64,000 nt of DNA from Proteus columbae (GTDB lineage Bacteria > Pseudomonadota > Gammaproteobacteria > Enterobacterales > Enterobacteriaceae), in assembly GCF_002777965.1 (NCBI RefSeq), contig NZ_NGVR01000008.1:248001-312000 (forward strand). The letters are read 5' to 3'. Positions 1-11,899 of the stretch are shown here, piece after piece. The number at the start of each line of letters is the position of its first letter. Positions within the stretch are counted from its first letter, which is position 1. The position numbers and the translations under genes are program-made. The notes under the pieces are model-generated. The model worked only from the letters and a program-made list of their open reading frames with translations. It was not told the origin of the DNA and made no database searches.

Positions 1-1266
1 TCAATGGATCAAATCGAAGCAATTGGGTTAAGCGGACAGATGCATGGTGCTGTTTTACTTGATGCTCAACAAGCAGTGCTACGTCCTGCCATCTTATGGA
101 ACGACGGTCGTAGTTTTAAACAGTGCCAAATGCTTGAGGCGCAATATCCTCAGTTTAAAAAAATCACGGGTAACTTAGTTATGCCCGGCTTTACTGCGCC
201 AAAACTACAATGGGTTGCTGAACATGAGCCGGAAATTTTTCAACGCATTGCACATGTTTTATTACCTAAAGATTTTTTACGTTGGAAAATGAGCGGTAAT
301 TTCGCCAGTGATATGTCAGATTCAGCCGGTACGCTTTGGTTAGATATGCAAAAGCGAGATTGGAGTGATGAGCTTTTAAATGCGACAGGATTAACGCGTC
401 GTCAAATGCCTACATTGTTTGAAGGTAATCAAATAACGGGCTATCTATTGGCTGATATCGCTAAAAAATGGCAGATGAAACAAGTTCCTATTATTGCTGG
501 TGGTGGCGATAATGCAGCGGGTGCAATTGGTGTTGGTGTTTATCAACCCGGTCAAGCAATGCTCTCTTTAGGTACTTCAGGTGTTTATTTTGTTGTTAGC
601 GAAAAGTTTCTCCAAAATAGTGATAATGCAGTACACAGTTTTTGTCATGCATTACCGAATACTTGGCATTTAATGTCTGTGATGTTAAGTGCAGCATCAT
701 GCCTTGATTGGGTGTGTCAATTAACAGGAATTGAGAGTGTAAGTGCGATGTTTGAAGAAGTTGAACACGCTACTTTTGCTGATAGCCCTCTACTTTTTTT
801 ACCTTATCTTTCAGGTGAACGGACGCCTTATAACAACCCTAATGCGAAAGGTATCTTTTGGGGATTAACTCATGAGCATCAACGGGCTGATTTATGCCAA
901 GCAGTTCTCGAAGGAGTGAGTTTTGCGTTACGACAAGGGATTGAAGTTGCTGAAAATGCAGGTCAATTAGCTGATAATATTACATTAATTGGTGGTGGTG
1001 CCAGAAGCGAATATTGGCGACAACTTCTTGCAGATATTACAGGAAAAACCCTCGATTATCGTCAAGGCGGTGATGTCGGCCCTGCTCTTGGTGCGGCAAG
1101 ACTTGCACAATTAGCGGTAAACCCTGCTCATTCATCACACATTGTTCTTTCTCAACCTAAGCTTGAAAAACGCCATACACCAAATTTAGAAAAACATAAA
1201 ACATACGAAAAAAAATATCATGCTTTTAAAAAGTTATATTCATTAATAGAGACGATGGAAATATAA
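1..1266 (+). CDS. xylB: Xylulokinase, 5'-truncated by the window edge
   Basis: Phosphorylates D-xylulose to xylulose 5-phosphate in xylose catabolism (FGGY carbohydrate kinase, cytosolic). About 421 residues are visible; the first roughly 65-70 of the usual ~484 lie before the window, so the reading frame is open from base 1 and the ATG at 4 is internal. Recognisable family segments are GQMHGAVLLD near the visible N-terminus, MPGFTAPKL, the catalytic-Asp segment AGGGDNAAGAIGVG, LSLGTSGVYF, LPYLSGERTPYNNP and the adenosine-site segment GGGARSEYWRQ. The sequence tracks the E. coli enzyme closely from memory. A bidirectional terminator follows the stop codon. The xylose-operon partners would lie upstream and cannot be seen. 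Confidence 0.95.
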   Translation, partial: SMDQIEAIGLSGQMHGAVLLDAQQAVLRPAILWNDGRSFKQCQMLEAQYPQFKKITGNLVMPGFTAPKLQWVAEHEPEIFQRIAHVLLPKDFLRWKMSGNFASDMSDSAGTLWLDMQKRDWSDELLNATGLTRRQMPTLFEGNQITGYLLADIAKKWQMKQVPIIAGGGDNAAGAIGVGVYQPGQAMLSLGTSGVYFVVSEKFLQNSDNAVHSFCHALPNTWHLMSVMLSAASCLDWVCQLTGIESVSAMFEEVEHATFADSPLLFLPYLSGERTPYNNPNAKGIFWGLTHEHQRADLCQAVLEGVSFALRQGIEVAENAGQLADNITLIGGGARSEYWRQLLADITGKTLDYRQGGDVGPALGAARLAQLAVNPAHSSHIVLSQPKLEKRHTPNLEKHKTYEKKYHAFKKLYSLIETMEI

Positions 1267-1292
1267 CAATATTGCGTCAATATCAGGGTAAA

Positions 1293-1336
1293 TTAATAGC
1301 GCTAATTTTTATTGATAAAGTTAGCGCTATTTTGTC
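1293..1336. terminator. Bidirectional terminator between xylB and yjbD
   Basis: Perfect 11-bp inverted repeat AATAGCGCTAA / TTAGCGCTATT around a 15-nt A/T-rich loop. It lies between the convergent ends of xylB and yjbD. The T-tract on the plus side is short (TTTTG). Confidence 0.7.
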
Positions 1337-1340
1337 AATA

Positions 1341-1604
1341 TTAACGATATCCCCGAGTATGGTTTTTGGCTGACCAACTATAAGTTTCATCACTAGGGGC
1401 TAGTTTTTGCTTCTTCTTGAGGGCTTGTGCTTTTTTGGCGGCTTTTTCAACTTCGAGGGAGATTTCGGTAATAATGGAGTCTTTGACTTTGTTCATTTCA
1501 GCATTGGTTAATTCACGCCCTAATTTCTTTCTCTCTTGACCTATTCTGGTTTTTACTCGCATTTGTTGGGCATCTGTCATCTCTTGGAGTGTCAATTTCT
1601 TCAT
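1341..1604 (-). CDS. yjbD: DUF3811 family small basic protein (YjbD)
   Basis: An 87-residue, highly charged protein matching E. coli YjbD from memory: an N-terminal QEMTDAQQ segment, a central helical lysine/glutamate-rich region ending in KKAQALKKKQ (about residues 57-66), and the terminal SWSAKNHTRGYR signature. No signal peptide or membrane segment is seen, so it is presumed cytosolic. Its biochemical role is unknown. It lies downstream of and on the same strand as the aldolase-type gene, but a hairpin sits between them, so independent transcription is likely. Confidence 0.85.
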   Translation of the reverse strand: MKKLTLQEMTDAQQMRVKTRIGQERKKLGRELTNAEMNKVKDSIITEISLEVEKAAKKAQALKKKQKLAPSDETYSWSAKNHTRGYR

Positions 1605-1713
1605 TCTTTTACCCTACCTATGTTGAGAGAGGAAGTATTAATATAACATTATTAATGCGACGCTCCATCATTATGTTTAGATTTAAGGTAATTAAATTCT
1701 GATTATATCGATA

Positions 1714-1746
1714 ATGCATTACACACTTAATAAGAGTGTAATGCAT
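1714..1746. terminator. Strong hairpin between the aldolase-type gene and yjbD
   Basis: Inverted repeat with 11-bp arms ATGCATTACAC / GTGTAATGCAT, extendable by three more pairs past one mismatch. It sits just after the stop codon of the minus-strand gene ending at 1776. Neither strand has a clear U-tract after the stem, so it may be an mRNA 3'-end stabiliser rather than a true intrinsic terminator. Confidence 0.4.
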
Positions 1747-1775
1747 AAAAATAAAAGATAAATGTAGACTGAAAT

Positions 1776-2801
1776 TTAAACTAATTGAAGAAATGCTGTT
1801 TTAAATCCATCAATATCTTGCTGTGTTGTTGCCCAAGAAGTACAAAGACGTAAACAACTCAAATTAGGATCTTCAAGTAAAACACGATGAAAAACAAACT
1901 GCTGAGTTAATTTTTCTGCAATCATGTTTGGCAAAATAACAAAAACTTGGTTAGATTCTGGTGGCGCTAAAAACTCAAAACCTTGCGCAGTAAAAAACTC
2001 AGTTAATTGAAATGCCATTTCATTAAGGTGTTTGCCTAATTTAAAATAGAGATCATCTTTAAATAAAGCTTCAAATTGCGCGCCTAATAACCAACCTTTT
2101 GCTTGTAATCCACCCTTTTGCTTTAGGCTAAAACGAAAATCAGATTTTAATGCTGGATGACAAATTACGAGCATTTCAGCTGACATTGCACCGATTTTAG
2201 TGCCTCCAATATAAAAAGCATCGGTTAAGCTGGCGATATCTTCGATAGTCAGATCACTTTGTGCAGACATTAATCCTGCTGCTAAACGAGCACCATCAAG
2301 GTATAACCACAAATTATGCTGGTTACAGAAGTTACGTAACGCTTGTAACTCCGCTTTACGATAAACTGTACCAATTTCTGTGGCATTCGTTATATAAACA
2401 AGCTTAGGTTGAACCCAATGTTCATCATTATGCTCAGCAAGAATAGGTTTTAACAATGCAGGGGTTAATTTGCCATCAGCGGAAAATGTTGTAATAACTT
2501 TATGTCCTGTTGCTTCAATAGCGCCTGTTTCATGTGTAGCAATATGCCCTGTACTGACAGAAATAACAGCTTGGTGTGGACGTAAAAAATGAGAGATAGC
2601 GGTTAAATTAGTAATGGTGCCACCATTAAAAAAGTGAATATCCGCATCGGATTGTTGAATACGCTGTTTTATTGATTGAGCAGCTTGATGACAAAGTTTA
2701 TCCATACCATATCCATCATAGCGTTGCCCCACTGTATCAGTGATTGCCTTCATGACCGCAGGATGTGCAATTTCATTATAATCATTTTGGAAGCGGTACA
2801 T
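1776..2801 (-). CDS. Threonine aldolase / beta-eliminating lyase family PLP enzyme
   Basis: Fold-type I PLP enzyme of 341 residues. The internal-aldimine lysine is K202 in YIGGTKIGA, and the LYLDGAR motif (about 167-172) supplies the aspartate that contacts the pyridine nitrogen. The family cleaves L-threonine or L-allo-threonine to glycine and acetaldehyde; the N-terminus differs clearly from E. coli LtaE, so this is the other low-specificity branch and the exact substrate is inferred. A good Shine-Dalgarno (AGGAG, about 7 nt upstream) supports the ATG at 2801. It forms a short minus-strand run with yegD, separated by about 140 bp. Confidence 0.8.
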   Translation of the reverse strand: MYRFQNDYNEIAHPAVMKAITDTVGQRYDGYGMDKLCHQAAQSIKQRIQQSDADIHFFNGGTITNLTAISHFLRPHQAVISVSTGHIATHETGAIEATGHKVITTFSADGKLTPALLKPILAEHNDEHWVQPKLVYITNATEIGTVYRKAELQALRNFCNQHNLWLYLDGARLAAGLMSAQSDLTIEDIASLTDAFYIGGTKIGAMSAEMLVICHPALKSDFRFSLKQKGGLQAKGWLLGAQFEALFKDDLYFKLGKHLNEMAFQLTEFFTAQGFEFLAPPESNQVFVILPNMIAEKLTQQFVFHRVLLEDPNLSCLRLCTSWATTQQDIDGFKTAFLQLV

Positions 2802-2941
2802 GTGTTCTCCTGTCGAATGTTGTGTTTTTATCGTGTTTTATAAAGAAAAACGCTCTACATCTAACCAATACAATGATTGAATGTAAAGCGCTTTAATATA
2901 TTGAAAAAGTCAGTTATTTAAAACCGATTATTTGATACTCA

Positions 2942-4294
2942 TTATTTAAAGCAAACCTCGCCCCAACGCGCTAATCCTGCGGTAACCGACCCAAAATCAT
3001 TACCTTTAACAATCGGAATATTAGGTAATTGCTGTTCAATGGCTTGACATAAAATAGGCGAGCGTGCAGAGCCTCCCGTCATAAAGACAGCGTCGGGTTT
3101 TATGCCTCCTTGCTGAACCGCATCATTAACTAATTCAATCATTTTGCTTTTTGGTGATTCAATAGATTCAACCATCTGTTCACGTTCAATCGTTAATTCT
3201 AAGGTTTCACTTAATAACGCGATATTAGCAATATATTCAGGAGAATCTGATAAGGCAATTTTAGCTTCTTCTGCACGTCGAACAATGCTGTAACCTAATG
3301 TTTCATTATAGACTTCAATAAGGCGCGTTATTTTTTCAGGCTCTTTTGCATCTCGTCTTAGCTGATTTAATACAGCAAGGTTTTGACGAGAATAAAACTC
3401 TTTCTGAGCTTCTACATTATTAATCGCAATAGGATCCCAGAACTGTTTCAGTGGTAGTTTAATACCTGAAGATGTTAATCCTGTCATACCAAATAATGGC
3501 ATAAGCTGTTTAAAAGCAAGGTAAATATCAAGATCATTACCGCCAACACGTTGCCCACTATGGGCAAGTAATGAGTTTGAACGGTCAGTTTTGCCTTGGT
3601 AACTTGGGCCCATTTGAATTAATGAACAGTCTGTTGTACCACCACCAATATCAACCACTAACACTGTTTGGTCTTTATTTAATGTAGATTCATATTCAAG
3701 CCCCGCAGCCACAGGTTCAAATTCAAACATAATATTCTTAAAGCCAGCTCTTTTAGCTGCACGGATAAGAATACTTTCAGCTTGTCTATTTGAAGCATCA
3801 CCACCCAACCCATTAAAGTTAATAGGTTTGCCAATAACGGTATCTGTTATCGCTTCTTGTGTGCTTTTTTCTGCTTGGTGCTTAATATTTGCCATCATGG
3901 CGCAAACTAAATCTTCAAAGAAGCTAATTTGTATATCATGTAGGCCTGAAGCACCTAAAAAGGATTTAGGTGATTTAACGTAATAGACATCACGAGGATC
4001 ACGTAAGTATAAACTTAGTGCAGATTGTCCGAAAAGAATATCTTCAGGAACTAATTCAATATCTTCTTCTCGATTAAACGCAATCGACTTTCTTAGTAAT
4101 TGTTCGCCAACTTCACTGGAAGGTTTAATATTTAAATGGCGAAATAAGTGCTCAGAAACAGATTCACGGGTTGGCGCACAAAGGGTTGATGGAATATACA
4201 CATCATTACCTTCTAAAGGCAAAAGAGTGGGTTTTCCCTCTTTCATAATTGCAACAGAACAATTCGATGTTCCGTAGTCAAAGCCAATAAACAT
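2942..4294 (-). CDS. yegD: Hsp70-like putative chaperone YegD
   Basis: 450 residues with actin/Hsp70 ATPase features only: phosphate-1 motif FDYGTSNCSVA at residues 5-15, FEPVAAGL at about 192-199, phosphate-2 motif VVDIGGGTTDCS at about 213-224, and the adenosine motif MTGGSARSP near residue 405. There is no substrate-binding domain or C-terminal lid, as in E. coli YegD, so it is a DnaK relative of uncertain client. The Shine-Dalgarno GGGGAGG lies close upstream of the ATG. Cytosolic. Confidence 0.9.
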   Translation of the reverse strand: MFIGFDYGTSNCSVAIMKEGKPTLLPLEGNDVYIPSTLCAPTRESVSEHLFRHLNIKPSSEVGEQLLRKSIAFNREEDIELVPEDILFGQSALSLYLRDPRDVYYVKSPKSFLGASGLHDIQISFFEDLVCAMMANIKHQAEKSTQEAITDTVIGKPINFNGLGGDASNRQAESILIRAAKRAGFKNIMFEFEPVAAGLEYESTLNKDQTVLVVDIGGGTTDCSLIQMGPSYQGKTDRSNSLLAHSGQRVGGNDLDIYLAFKQLMPLFGMTGLTSSGIKLPLKQFWDPIAINNVEAQKEFYSRQNLAVLNQLRRDAKEPEKITRLIEVYNETLGYSIVRRAEEAKIALSDSPEYIANIALLSETLELTIEREQMVESIESPKSKMIELVNDAVQQGGIKPDAVFMTGGSARSPILCQAIEQQLPNIPIVKGNDFGSVTAGLARWGEVCFK

Positions 4295-4420
4295 TCAGCC
4301 TCCCCAATAGACTTCATTAAAAAAGACTGAGCACTCTACATCAAGCTTTTTGCAATTACCACCAGATTATGAGACTTAAAAGAGAGAAAACAAGTGAAGT
4401 CATGCAGCACATTAGTGGCT

Positions 4421-4426
4421 TATAAT
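4421..4426 (+). promoter_or_regulatory. Candidate -10 element upstream of the acidic hypothetical gene
   Basis: Consensus TATAAT preceded by GGCT. No good -35 is visible at 16-18 nt. It would start transcription about 60 nt before the ATG at 4494. Confidence 0.35.
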
Positions 4427-4493
4427 ACCTGAAATGATATTAAGAATGGCTGTAAAACAATCTAAAGGATTATCTCGGGAAAGAGTAATAAAT

Positions 4494-4970
4494 ATGAATA
4501 TAATTCATTTATGTATAGTAGGAATTTCAGGCTATGAAGGGCCTAATTTTATTTTAGGTGCTTTTGACAATGAAGATGCGGCTGAAAAAGCAAGAGTGGC
4601 ATTTATTAAAAATAATCAAAGCGAAGACAATCAAGTTGAAGTACTCGCTGAAAAAGACCGATGGATAGAAGTCGAAGATGTGAAATTAGACCGTTTTAGC
4701 TGTAATATCCCCCTTTCAGATTTTTATTACATAGTTTCACGTTTTAGTGAAGGTTTTGGGCAGATCTATCGTGATATTGAAGCAATTTTTGATAATTATG
4801 AAAATGCGCTCACTAAATTAGAACAACTCGAAAAAGAGTATGATGAATCTGATGCCTCTTTCCCTGAATATTTTGCGATTGAAAAACTACAAGCAAATCA
4901 AATTAATACTAAAACCGTAACGCAGTGGTTAGCAGATGACTTTTTCGGCGATGATAACCGTTTATTGTGA
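4494..4970 (+). CDS. Hypothetical acidic protein
   Basis: 158 residues from the chosen ATG, which has GGGAAAGAG upstream; an in-frame ATG at 4446 would add a basic 16-residue extension that looks like leader rather than protein. The protein is strongly acidic (many D/E, for example EKEYDESDASFPEYF), has no signal peptide, and predicts as mixed alpha/beta with a likely helical segment near residues 100-125. Not recognised as any family. It stands alone between the divergent yegD and a convergent membrane-protein gene. Confidence 0.7.
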   Translation: MNIIHLCIVGISGYEGPNFILGAFDNEDAAEKARVAFIKNNQSEDNQVEVLAEKDRWIEVEDVKLDRFSCNIPLSDFYYIVSRFSEGFGQIYRDIEAIFDNYENALTKLEQLEKEYDESDASFPEYFAIEKLQANQINTKTVTQWLADDFFGDDNRLL

Positions 4971-5073
4971 TGATTTTCTTTCGATGTTGCGTTGGTAGTC
5001 ACTATTTACGCCGAATTGTTCTCTATAAGAAATCAACAAATAACATCATTTGCAAGGAAGTCTAAATCTCCTA

Positions 5074-7868
<2,795 letters not shown>

Positions 7869-7952
7869 GATATTCACCAAATAAAGAGAGGTATTCGAGA
7901 TGGTTTTTGATTGCTTTGAAAGGAATCAAACAATAGAAATTATTAATGAGGG

Positions 7953-8024
7953 ATCCAGAAGCAGGAGTTGAACCTGCGCCCTTTCGGTCCGAAGCCAAAT
8001 GCTCTACCACTGAGCTATTCTGGA
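7953..8024 (-). tRNA. tRNA-Arg(UCG)-like gene without an encoded CCA
   Basis: A full cloverleaf of 72 nt on the minus strand. Acceptor TCCAGAA pairs perfectly with TTCTGGA; the D-arm GCTC/GAGC has a minimal AGTGGTA loop; the anticodon stem is TTTGG/CCGAA with loop CTTCGGA, giving anticodon TCG (Arg, CGA codons); the variable loop is AGGGC; the T-arm is GCAGG-TTCAACT-CCTGC. The discriminator is T and the following bases are CCC, so the terminal CCA is not encoded. Enterobacterial tRNA genes normally encode CCA and read CGA with an inosine ACG tRNA, so this is atypical. Aminoacylation identity is inferred from the anticodon only. Confidence 0.85.
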
Positions 8025-8150
8025 ATACGTTGTGATTATAAGTGATAAACAAAAAATATCATCTAAATTGTATTCACGATGATTAAAAAAGTGAAAAATA
8101 CGCACCTAAATAAAACAATATGATATTAGAATTTCATTAACAGACAAACT

Positions 8151-8540
8151 GTGATTATTGGCATTCTTATACTTATGGGCATTGTGACTAAAAACTCAAT
8201 ATTGTTAGTTGAATTTATTCTTGAAAAAGAACGTGCTGGGTTAAGTCTTGAAAAAGCAATTTTAGAGGCGGGTCAAGAGCGTGTTAGACCGATTATTATG
8301 ACCACTTTTGCAATGATTGCAGGAATGATCCCTCTTGTTTTAACGACGGGTGCTGATGCGGGTTTTAGAGGACCAATGGCTATTGCGGTTATTGGCGGGC
8401 TAATTAGCTCAACACTATTAAGCTTATTATTTGTACCTGTTATTTACACCTTTATGGACGATTTTAAGCACAAATTATTGCCTCTATTAGCCAAATTAAC
8501 ATCAGTGACACAGGAAGATAGAAATATTAAACAGTGGTAA
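8151..8540 (+). pseudogene. C-terminal remnant of an RND efflux pump
   Basis: About 130 residues matching the last transmembrane helices of AcrB-type inner-membrane pumps: the GILILMGIVTKNSILLVEF segment, the QERVRPIIMTTFAMIAGMIP segment, then FRGPMAIAVIGGLISSTLLSL and the final FVPVIYTFMDD. A full pump is about 1,030 residues, so nearly 90% is missing. Homology begins abruptly at about 8148, just beyond an in-frame TAG at 8127. It cannot be a functional pump. The breakpoint is about 125 bp from the tRNA gene. The original terminator persists downstream. Confidence 0.9.
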
Positions 8541-8560
8541 AATGCCATTGTGACAAATTT

Positions 8561-8603
8561 AAAAATACGCCATAGGATTTACTGACAGTGGTGTATTTTT
8601 TTG
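8561..8603 (+). terminator. Terminator after the RND remnant
   Basis: 12-bp stem AAAAATACGCCA / TGGTGTATTTTT with one G-T wobble, continuing into a T-run. Confidence 0.7.
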
Positions 8604-8662
8604 TTCTAGAAAAAATTATTCTGTCAGAAATAACACTCTATAATTTAATAAAAACATACGAT

Positions 8663-8686
8663 AAGAACGTGTCATCACATGTTCTT
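8663..8686 (+). repeat. Hairpin upstream of mnmH
   Basis: 10-bp arms AAGAACGTGT / ACATGTTCTT (one G-T wobble) around a CATC loop, about 50 nt before the mnmH ATG. It could be a 5'-UTR structure or an operator. Confidence 0.4.
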
Positions 8687-8737
8687 AAGAGTATAGTAGT
8701 CAATCTTTCAGCCAGACTAGATATAACAATTTTTATT

Positions 8738-9823
8738 ATGGAATCAACGTTTTCTGCTCAAAATATTCGACATATTCTTGCTAATAACACACCAATTATT
8801 GATGTGCGTGCGCCTATTGAATTTAATCAAGGTTCGATCCCTAATGCTATCAATTTGCCTTTAATGAATGATGAAGAGCGTGCGGCTGTGGGAACTTGTT
8901 ATAAACAGCAAGGCTCACAAAAAGCGGTCGATTTAGGGCATCAATTAGTGAGTGGTGAAATTCGTGATAACCGTATCGCAGCTTGGCGTGAAGCTTGTGA
9001 GCAATTTCCCAATGGTTATATTTGCTGTGCTCGAGGAGGAATGCGTTCTCATATAGTTCAGCAATGGATTAAAGAAATAGGCATAGATTATCCATTAATT
9101 GAAGGTGGATATAAGGCGCTAAGACAGGCTGTTATTGAAATGACCAATGAATTGGTTCAACGACCTATTATCTTAATTGGTGGATGTACCGGTAATGGAA
9201 AAACGACTTTAGTGCGTTCGTTGCCTGAGGGTATTGACCTTGAAGGTATAGCACACCATCGAGGTTCATCTTTTGGCCGCATTGTAGAAGATCAGTTTCC
9301 TCAAGCCACATTTGAAAACCATCTTGGTGTTGAAATGTTGCAGAAAGCCCCAAAATATACACGATGGGTACTTGAGGATGAAGGTCGCGCTATTGGTGCT
9401 AATGGATTACCTGAATGTTTACGAGCAAAAATGGTTGAGGCTTCAATCGTTGTTGTTGATGATCCCTTAGAGCGACGCATAGAACGTTTGAAGGCAGAAT
9501 ACTTTGATCGCATGACTCATGATTATCTGGAAGCGTATGGCGAAGAAAAAGGCTGGCAAGCTTACAGTGATTATCTGCATCACGGTTTATTTGCTATCCG
9601 CCGCCGATTAGGCTCTCAAAGAGCAGCAGAATTAACTCAGTTGCTAGATAATGCCCTAGAAATACAAAAAAAAGAGTCTAGCACAGAGGCACATTTTTCT
9701 TGGTTAACCCCTTTACTTAAAGAGTATTACGATCCTATGTATCGTTATCAATTAAGCAAAAAGGAAGATAAAATTATTTACCAAGGAAGTTATGAAGAAG
9801 TCATGCAGTGGTTTAAAAATTAG
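8738..9823 (+). CDS. mnmH: tRNA 2-selenouridine synthase (SelU/MnmH)
   Basis: Replaces sulfur by selenium (through a geranylated intermediate) in the wobble 2-thiouridine of tRNAs for Lys, Glu and Gln. 361 residues from the chosen ATG, matching the family length of about 364; upstream in-frame sequence is rejected as leader. The N-terminal rhodanese domain (about 1-125) carries [10 protein letters not shown] with the catalytic Cys97 position conserved, and the second domain has the P-loop GGCTGNGKT at 148-156. The Shine-Dalgarno is weak. The gene lies alone behind an RND remnant and ends at a bidirectional terminator. selD, needed for selenophosphate, is not in the window. Confidence 0.93.
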   Translation: MESTFSAQNIRHILANNTPIIDVRAPIEFNQGSIPNAINLPLMNDEERAAVGTCYKQQGSQKAVDLGHQLVSGEIRDNRIAAWREACEQFPNGYICCARGGMRSHIVQQWIKEIGIDYPLIEGGYKALRQAVIEMTNELVQRPIILIGGCTGNGKTTLVRSLPEGIDLEGIAHHRGSSFGRIVEDQFPQATFENHLGVEMLQKAPKYTRWVLEDEGRAIGANGLPECLRAKMVEASIVVVDDPLERRIERLKAEYFDRMTHDYLEAYGEEKGWQAYSDYLHHGLFAIRRRLGSQRAAELTQLLDNALEIQKKESSTEAHFSWLTPLLKEYYDPMYRYQLSKKEDKIIYQGSYEEVMQWFKN

Positions 9824-9846
9824 TAACTAGTTTTTCTTTAAAATAG

Positions 9847-9880
9847 AAAAAGGTGCAAATGCACCCTCTTCTATTTTACT
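9847..9880. terminator. Bidirectional terminator between mnmH and the DUF4139 gene
   Basis: Stem GGTGC / GCACC with a 4-nt loop; five Ts follow it on the minus strand and CTCTTCTATTTT on the plus strand. Confidence 0.65.
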
Positions 9881-9902
9881 TTTTAAATTTAGATGAGAAA
9901 AA

Positions 9903-11564
9903 TTATAACCCCACAATTTGTCTATTCTTAGGATAAGAAAGAGTGTAATTTAGAGGTAATGATTTTTCCTCTTTTGCACCTAATGTGATATCCCATTTAA
10001 TTTCGCCAGTATCTTTATCAAGTACGCCATCTTTATAAACCGCATCTGCTACATTGATATTATTTTCCTGACTAAGTGGTAATTGATCGTAAATGGTCAC
10101 TTTTATAGGAGCGTTGTAAGTGTTTCTTACTTTAATGGTATAACTCTCTTTTTGTTCAATCGTTGTACCAATAAAGATAGGCTCTTTTCTTATCTTCTCA
10201 TTGTTAATACGGCTAATTTGAATATTTTTATCTATTCCAAATGGAATGCTAAATAACTCTGTTAATTCATTAGTATTAATATAACTATTGCCAACAAAGC
10301 TATTCATATAGTAGATATTTGCACGACCATTGAGTAAATTTAAGTTTTCCCAATCTTTCACTTCAGCTTGTAAATAAACTTCTTCAACTAATTTTGGCGT
10401 TGTTAAATAGCGATAATCTGCAACAACTTCTTTTTGATTAATCACTAATGTATTAGGCTCTGTACTATTTTTTAAGGTGTAAGGTAACGCGATAGCATGG
10501 CTTAAATTAATGCCATTATTATTGGTTGTTACGTAACGAGTTACACCTTTACTTAATCGCTCTCTTGGTTCTTCACTTATTGCCTCTAATGCGGGAGCTG
10601 GCATTGCCATCTTCATATCCATATTAGACTGTCTGAATTTCGAAGTGTTATTATAAAGAGATAAATACCAGGGTGATAAGGTTGGCGCAGTGATATTAAG
10701 TGATGGATTAGTTGATGTTAAAACCAATTTTACTTTATCCCAATTTAATCCTGTATTTTGAATAACATCTGCCTTATAGGTGAGTAATATCGGCTTATCC
10801 ATTCCTTGGCTTCGAATATCATAAGCGGGTGACCATCCAGCATCTGGTGTTATATAAGAAATACGCATTTTGCTGGTTAAGTTTTTTGATGTGCCTAAAG
10901 ATAAAACAATTTGTGTTTTCTCTTTTGCAATAATTGGCATATCAATTTCTAATTGTCTGCTTAATTCTTCAAGTTGCTCTGTCAGTTCAGCAATTTCTTC
11001 ACGCGCCATTTTTTGCTGATTTAGAATAGATGTCATTTTTTGGCTAATAAAATCAAATTTTTGTGATGAGTGTTCTAATGACTGAGTTTCGCTATATCCA
11101 AAAAATGATTGGTCTTTTAGTAAGGTAATTTGTTCATCACCCACATTAATATTGATGTTTAATACTTCAATTCTTTTATTAATATCTTTCTGCTTTTCCA
11201 TCAATACTGCAATTGCAGAGGGATAACTAGGGGCAATAGGCGTTTTTTTAACGTTAATGGTGTTAATAATCACATCGTCATTATCAATGCTAATTGACAA
11301 ACTTTTAGGATCAATATTGTTTGCAACATTAGATAAAACAACTTCACTCTGCCCAGCAGGTAAATTGAGCGTTACGTTATTATCGAGTTCAGCACCTCGT
11401 AGAAAAATAGTTGCTTGATTAAGTTTTATATCATAATTAAGTGGTTGTGTGTTATCTACTGGATTGATTTCATTAGCAAAAGCACTAGTTGCACTAATAA
11501 TAGATAATGTAATAAGCGATAGTGTTAGTCTATTGGGTTTAATCATCATTTTCATTCTATCCAT
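9903..11564 (-). CDS. Secreted DUF4140/DUF4139 (MuiA-like) protein
   Basis: 553 residues. A signal peptide is clear: basic start (KMMIKPNR), hydrophobic core and SATSAFA cleavage site near residue 30. An N-terminal DUF4140-like beta domain (about 45-110; TIFLRGAELDNNVTLNLPAGQSE in part) is followed by a coiled coil (about 120-215) and a C-terminal beta-rich DUF4139 region with SYITPDAGWSPAYDIR. The family is often named mucoidy inhibitor A; its molecular role is not established. Several in-frame ATGs lie within 18 bp and no strong Shine-Dalgarno separates them. It lies 336 bp downstream of the exported amidohydrolase gene, with a terminator between. Confidence 0.8.
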   Translation of the reverse strand: MDRMKMMIKPNRLTLSLITLSIISATSAFANEINPVDNTQPLNYDIKLNQATIFLRGAELDNNVTLNLPAGQSEVVLSNVANNIDPKSLSISIDNDDVIINTINVKKTPIAPSYPSAIAVLMEKQKDINKRIEVLNININVGDEQITLLKDQSFFGYSETQSLEHSSQKFDFISQKMTSILNQQKMAREEIAELTEQLEELSRQLEIDMPIIAKEKTQIVLSLGTSKNLTSKMRISYITPDAGWSPAYDIRSQGMDKPILLTYKADVIQNTGLNWDKVKLVLTSTNPSLNITAPTLSPWYLSLYNNTSKFRQSNMDMKMAMPAPALEAISEEPRERLSKGVTRYVTTNNNGINLSHAIALPYTLKNSTEPNTLVINQKEVVADYRYLTTPKLVEEVYLQAEVKDWENLNLLNGRANIYYMNSFVGNSYINTNELTELFSIPFGIDKNIQISRINNEKIRKEPIFIGTTIEQKESYTIKVRNTYNAPIKVTIYDQLPLSQENNINVADAVYKDGVLDKDTGEIKWDITLGAKEEKSLPLNYTLSYPKNRQIVGL

Positions 11565-11844
11565 AGTTGATGAGCAGTATTAGTAAGAACGGCAAAATAG
11601 AGATGCACTGTTGCACAAGTATATTTAGATAGTATTGCATCTCTAATAAATTAGATAACAGAATAAACTTAAAGATCTAATAGCGTGAAGGAGAAAAAAC
11701 CAGATAAAACAGCCTATTAGTGTTTTTAATTAAATGAATATTTAAATAATAAGGATTATCTTAATGATGAAGAGATATTTAGCTTTTATTAGCTTTATAT
11801 AGTTTTGTTTAGATAAGAGTAAGAGAAAAACTTCAGTAATAAAC

Positions 11845-11878
11845 AATAAAAAGGCAGTTTAAAAACAAACTGCCTAGG
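11845..11878 (-). terminator. Terminator after the amidohydrolase gene
   Basis: 9-bp arms AGGCAGTTT / AAACTGCCT; on the minus strand the stem is followed by a run of Ts. The rest of the 335-bp space 11565-11899 is A/T-rich and shows no other feature. Confidence 0.8.
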
Positions 11879-11899
11879 ATAAAATATTGTTATCGATTT

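Noticed and set aside
8588-8737. N-terminal extension of MnmH
   Set aside because: The 50 extra residues have no family similarity, contain the leader hairpin, and the family length fits the ATG at 8738.
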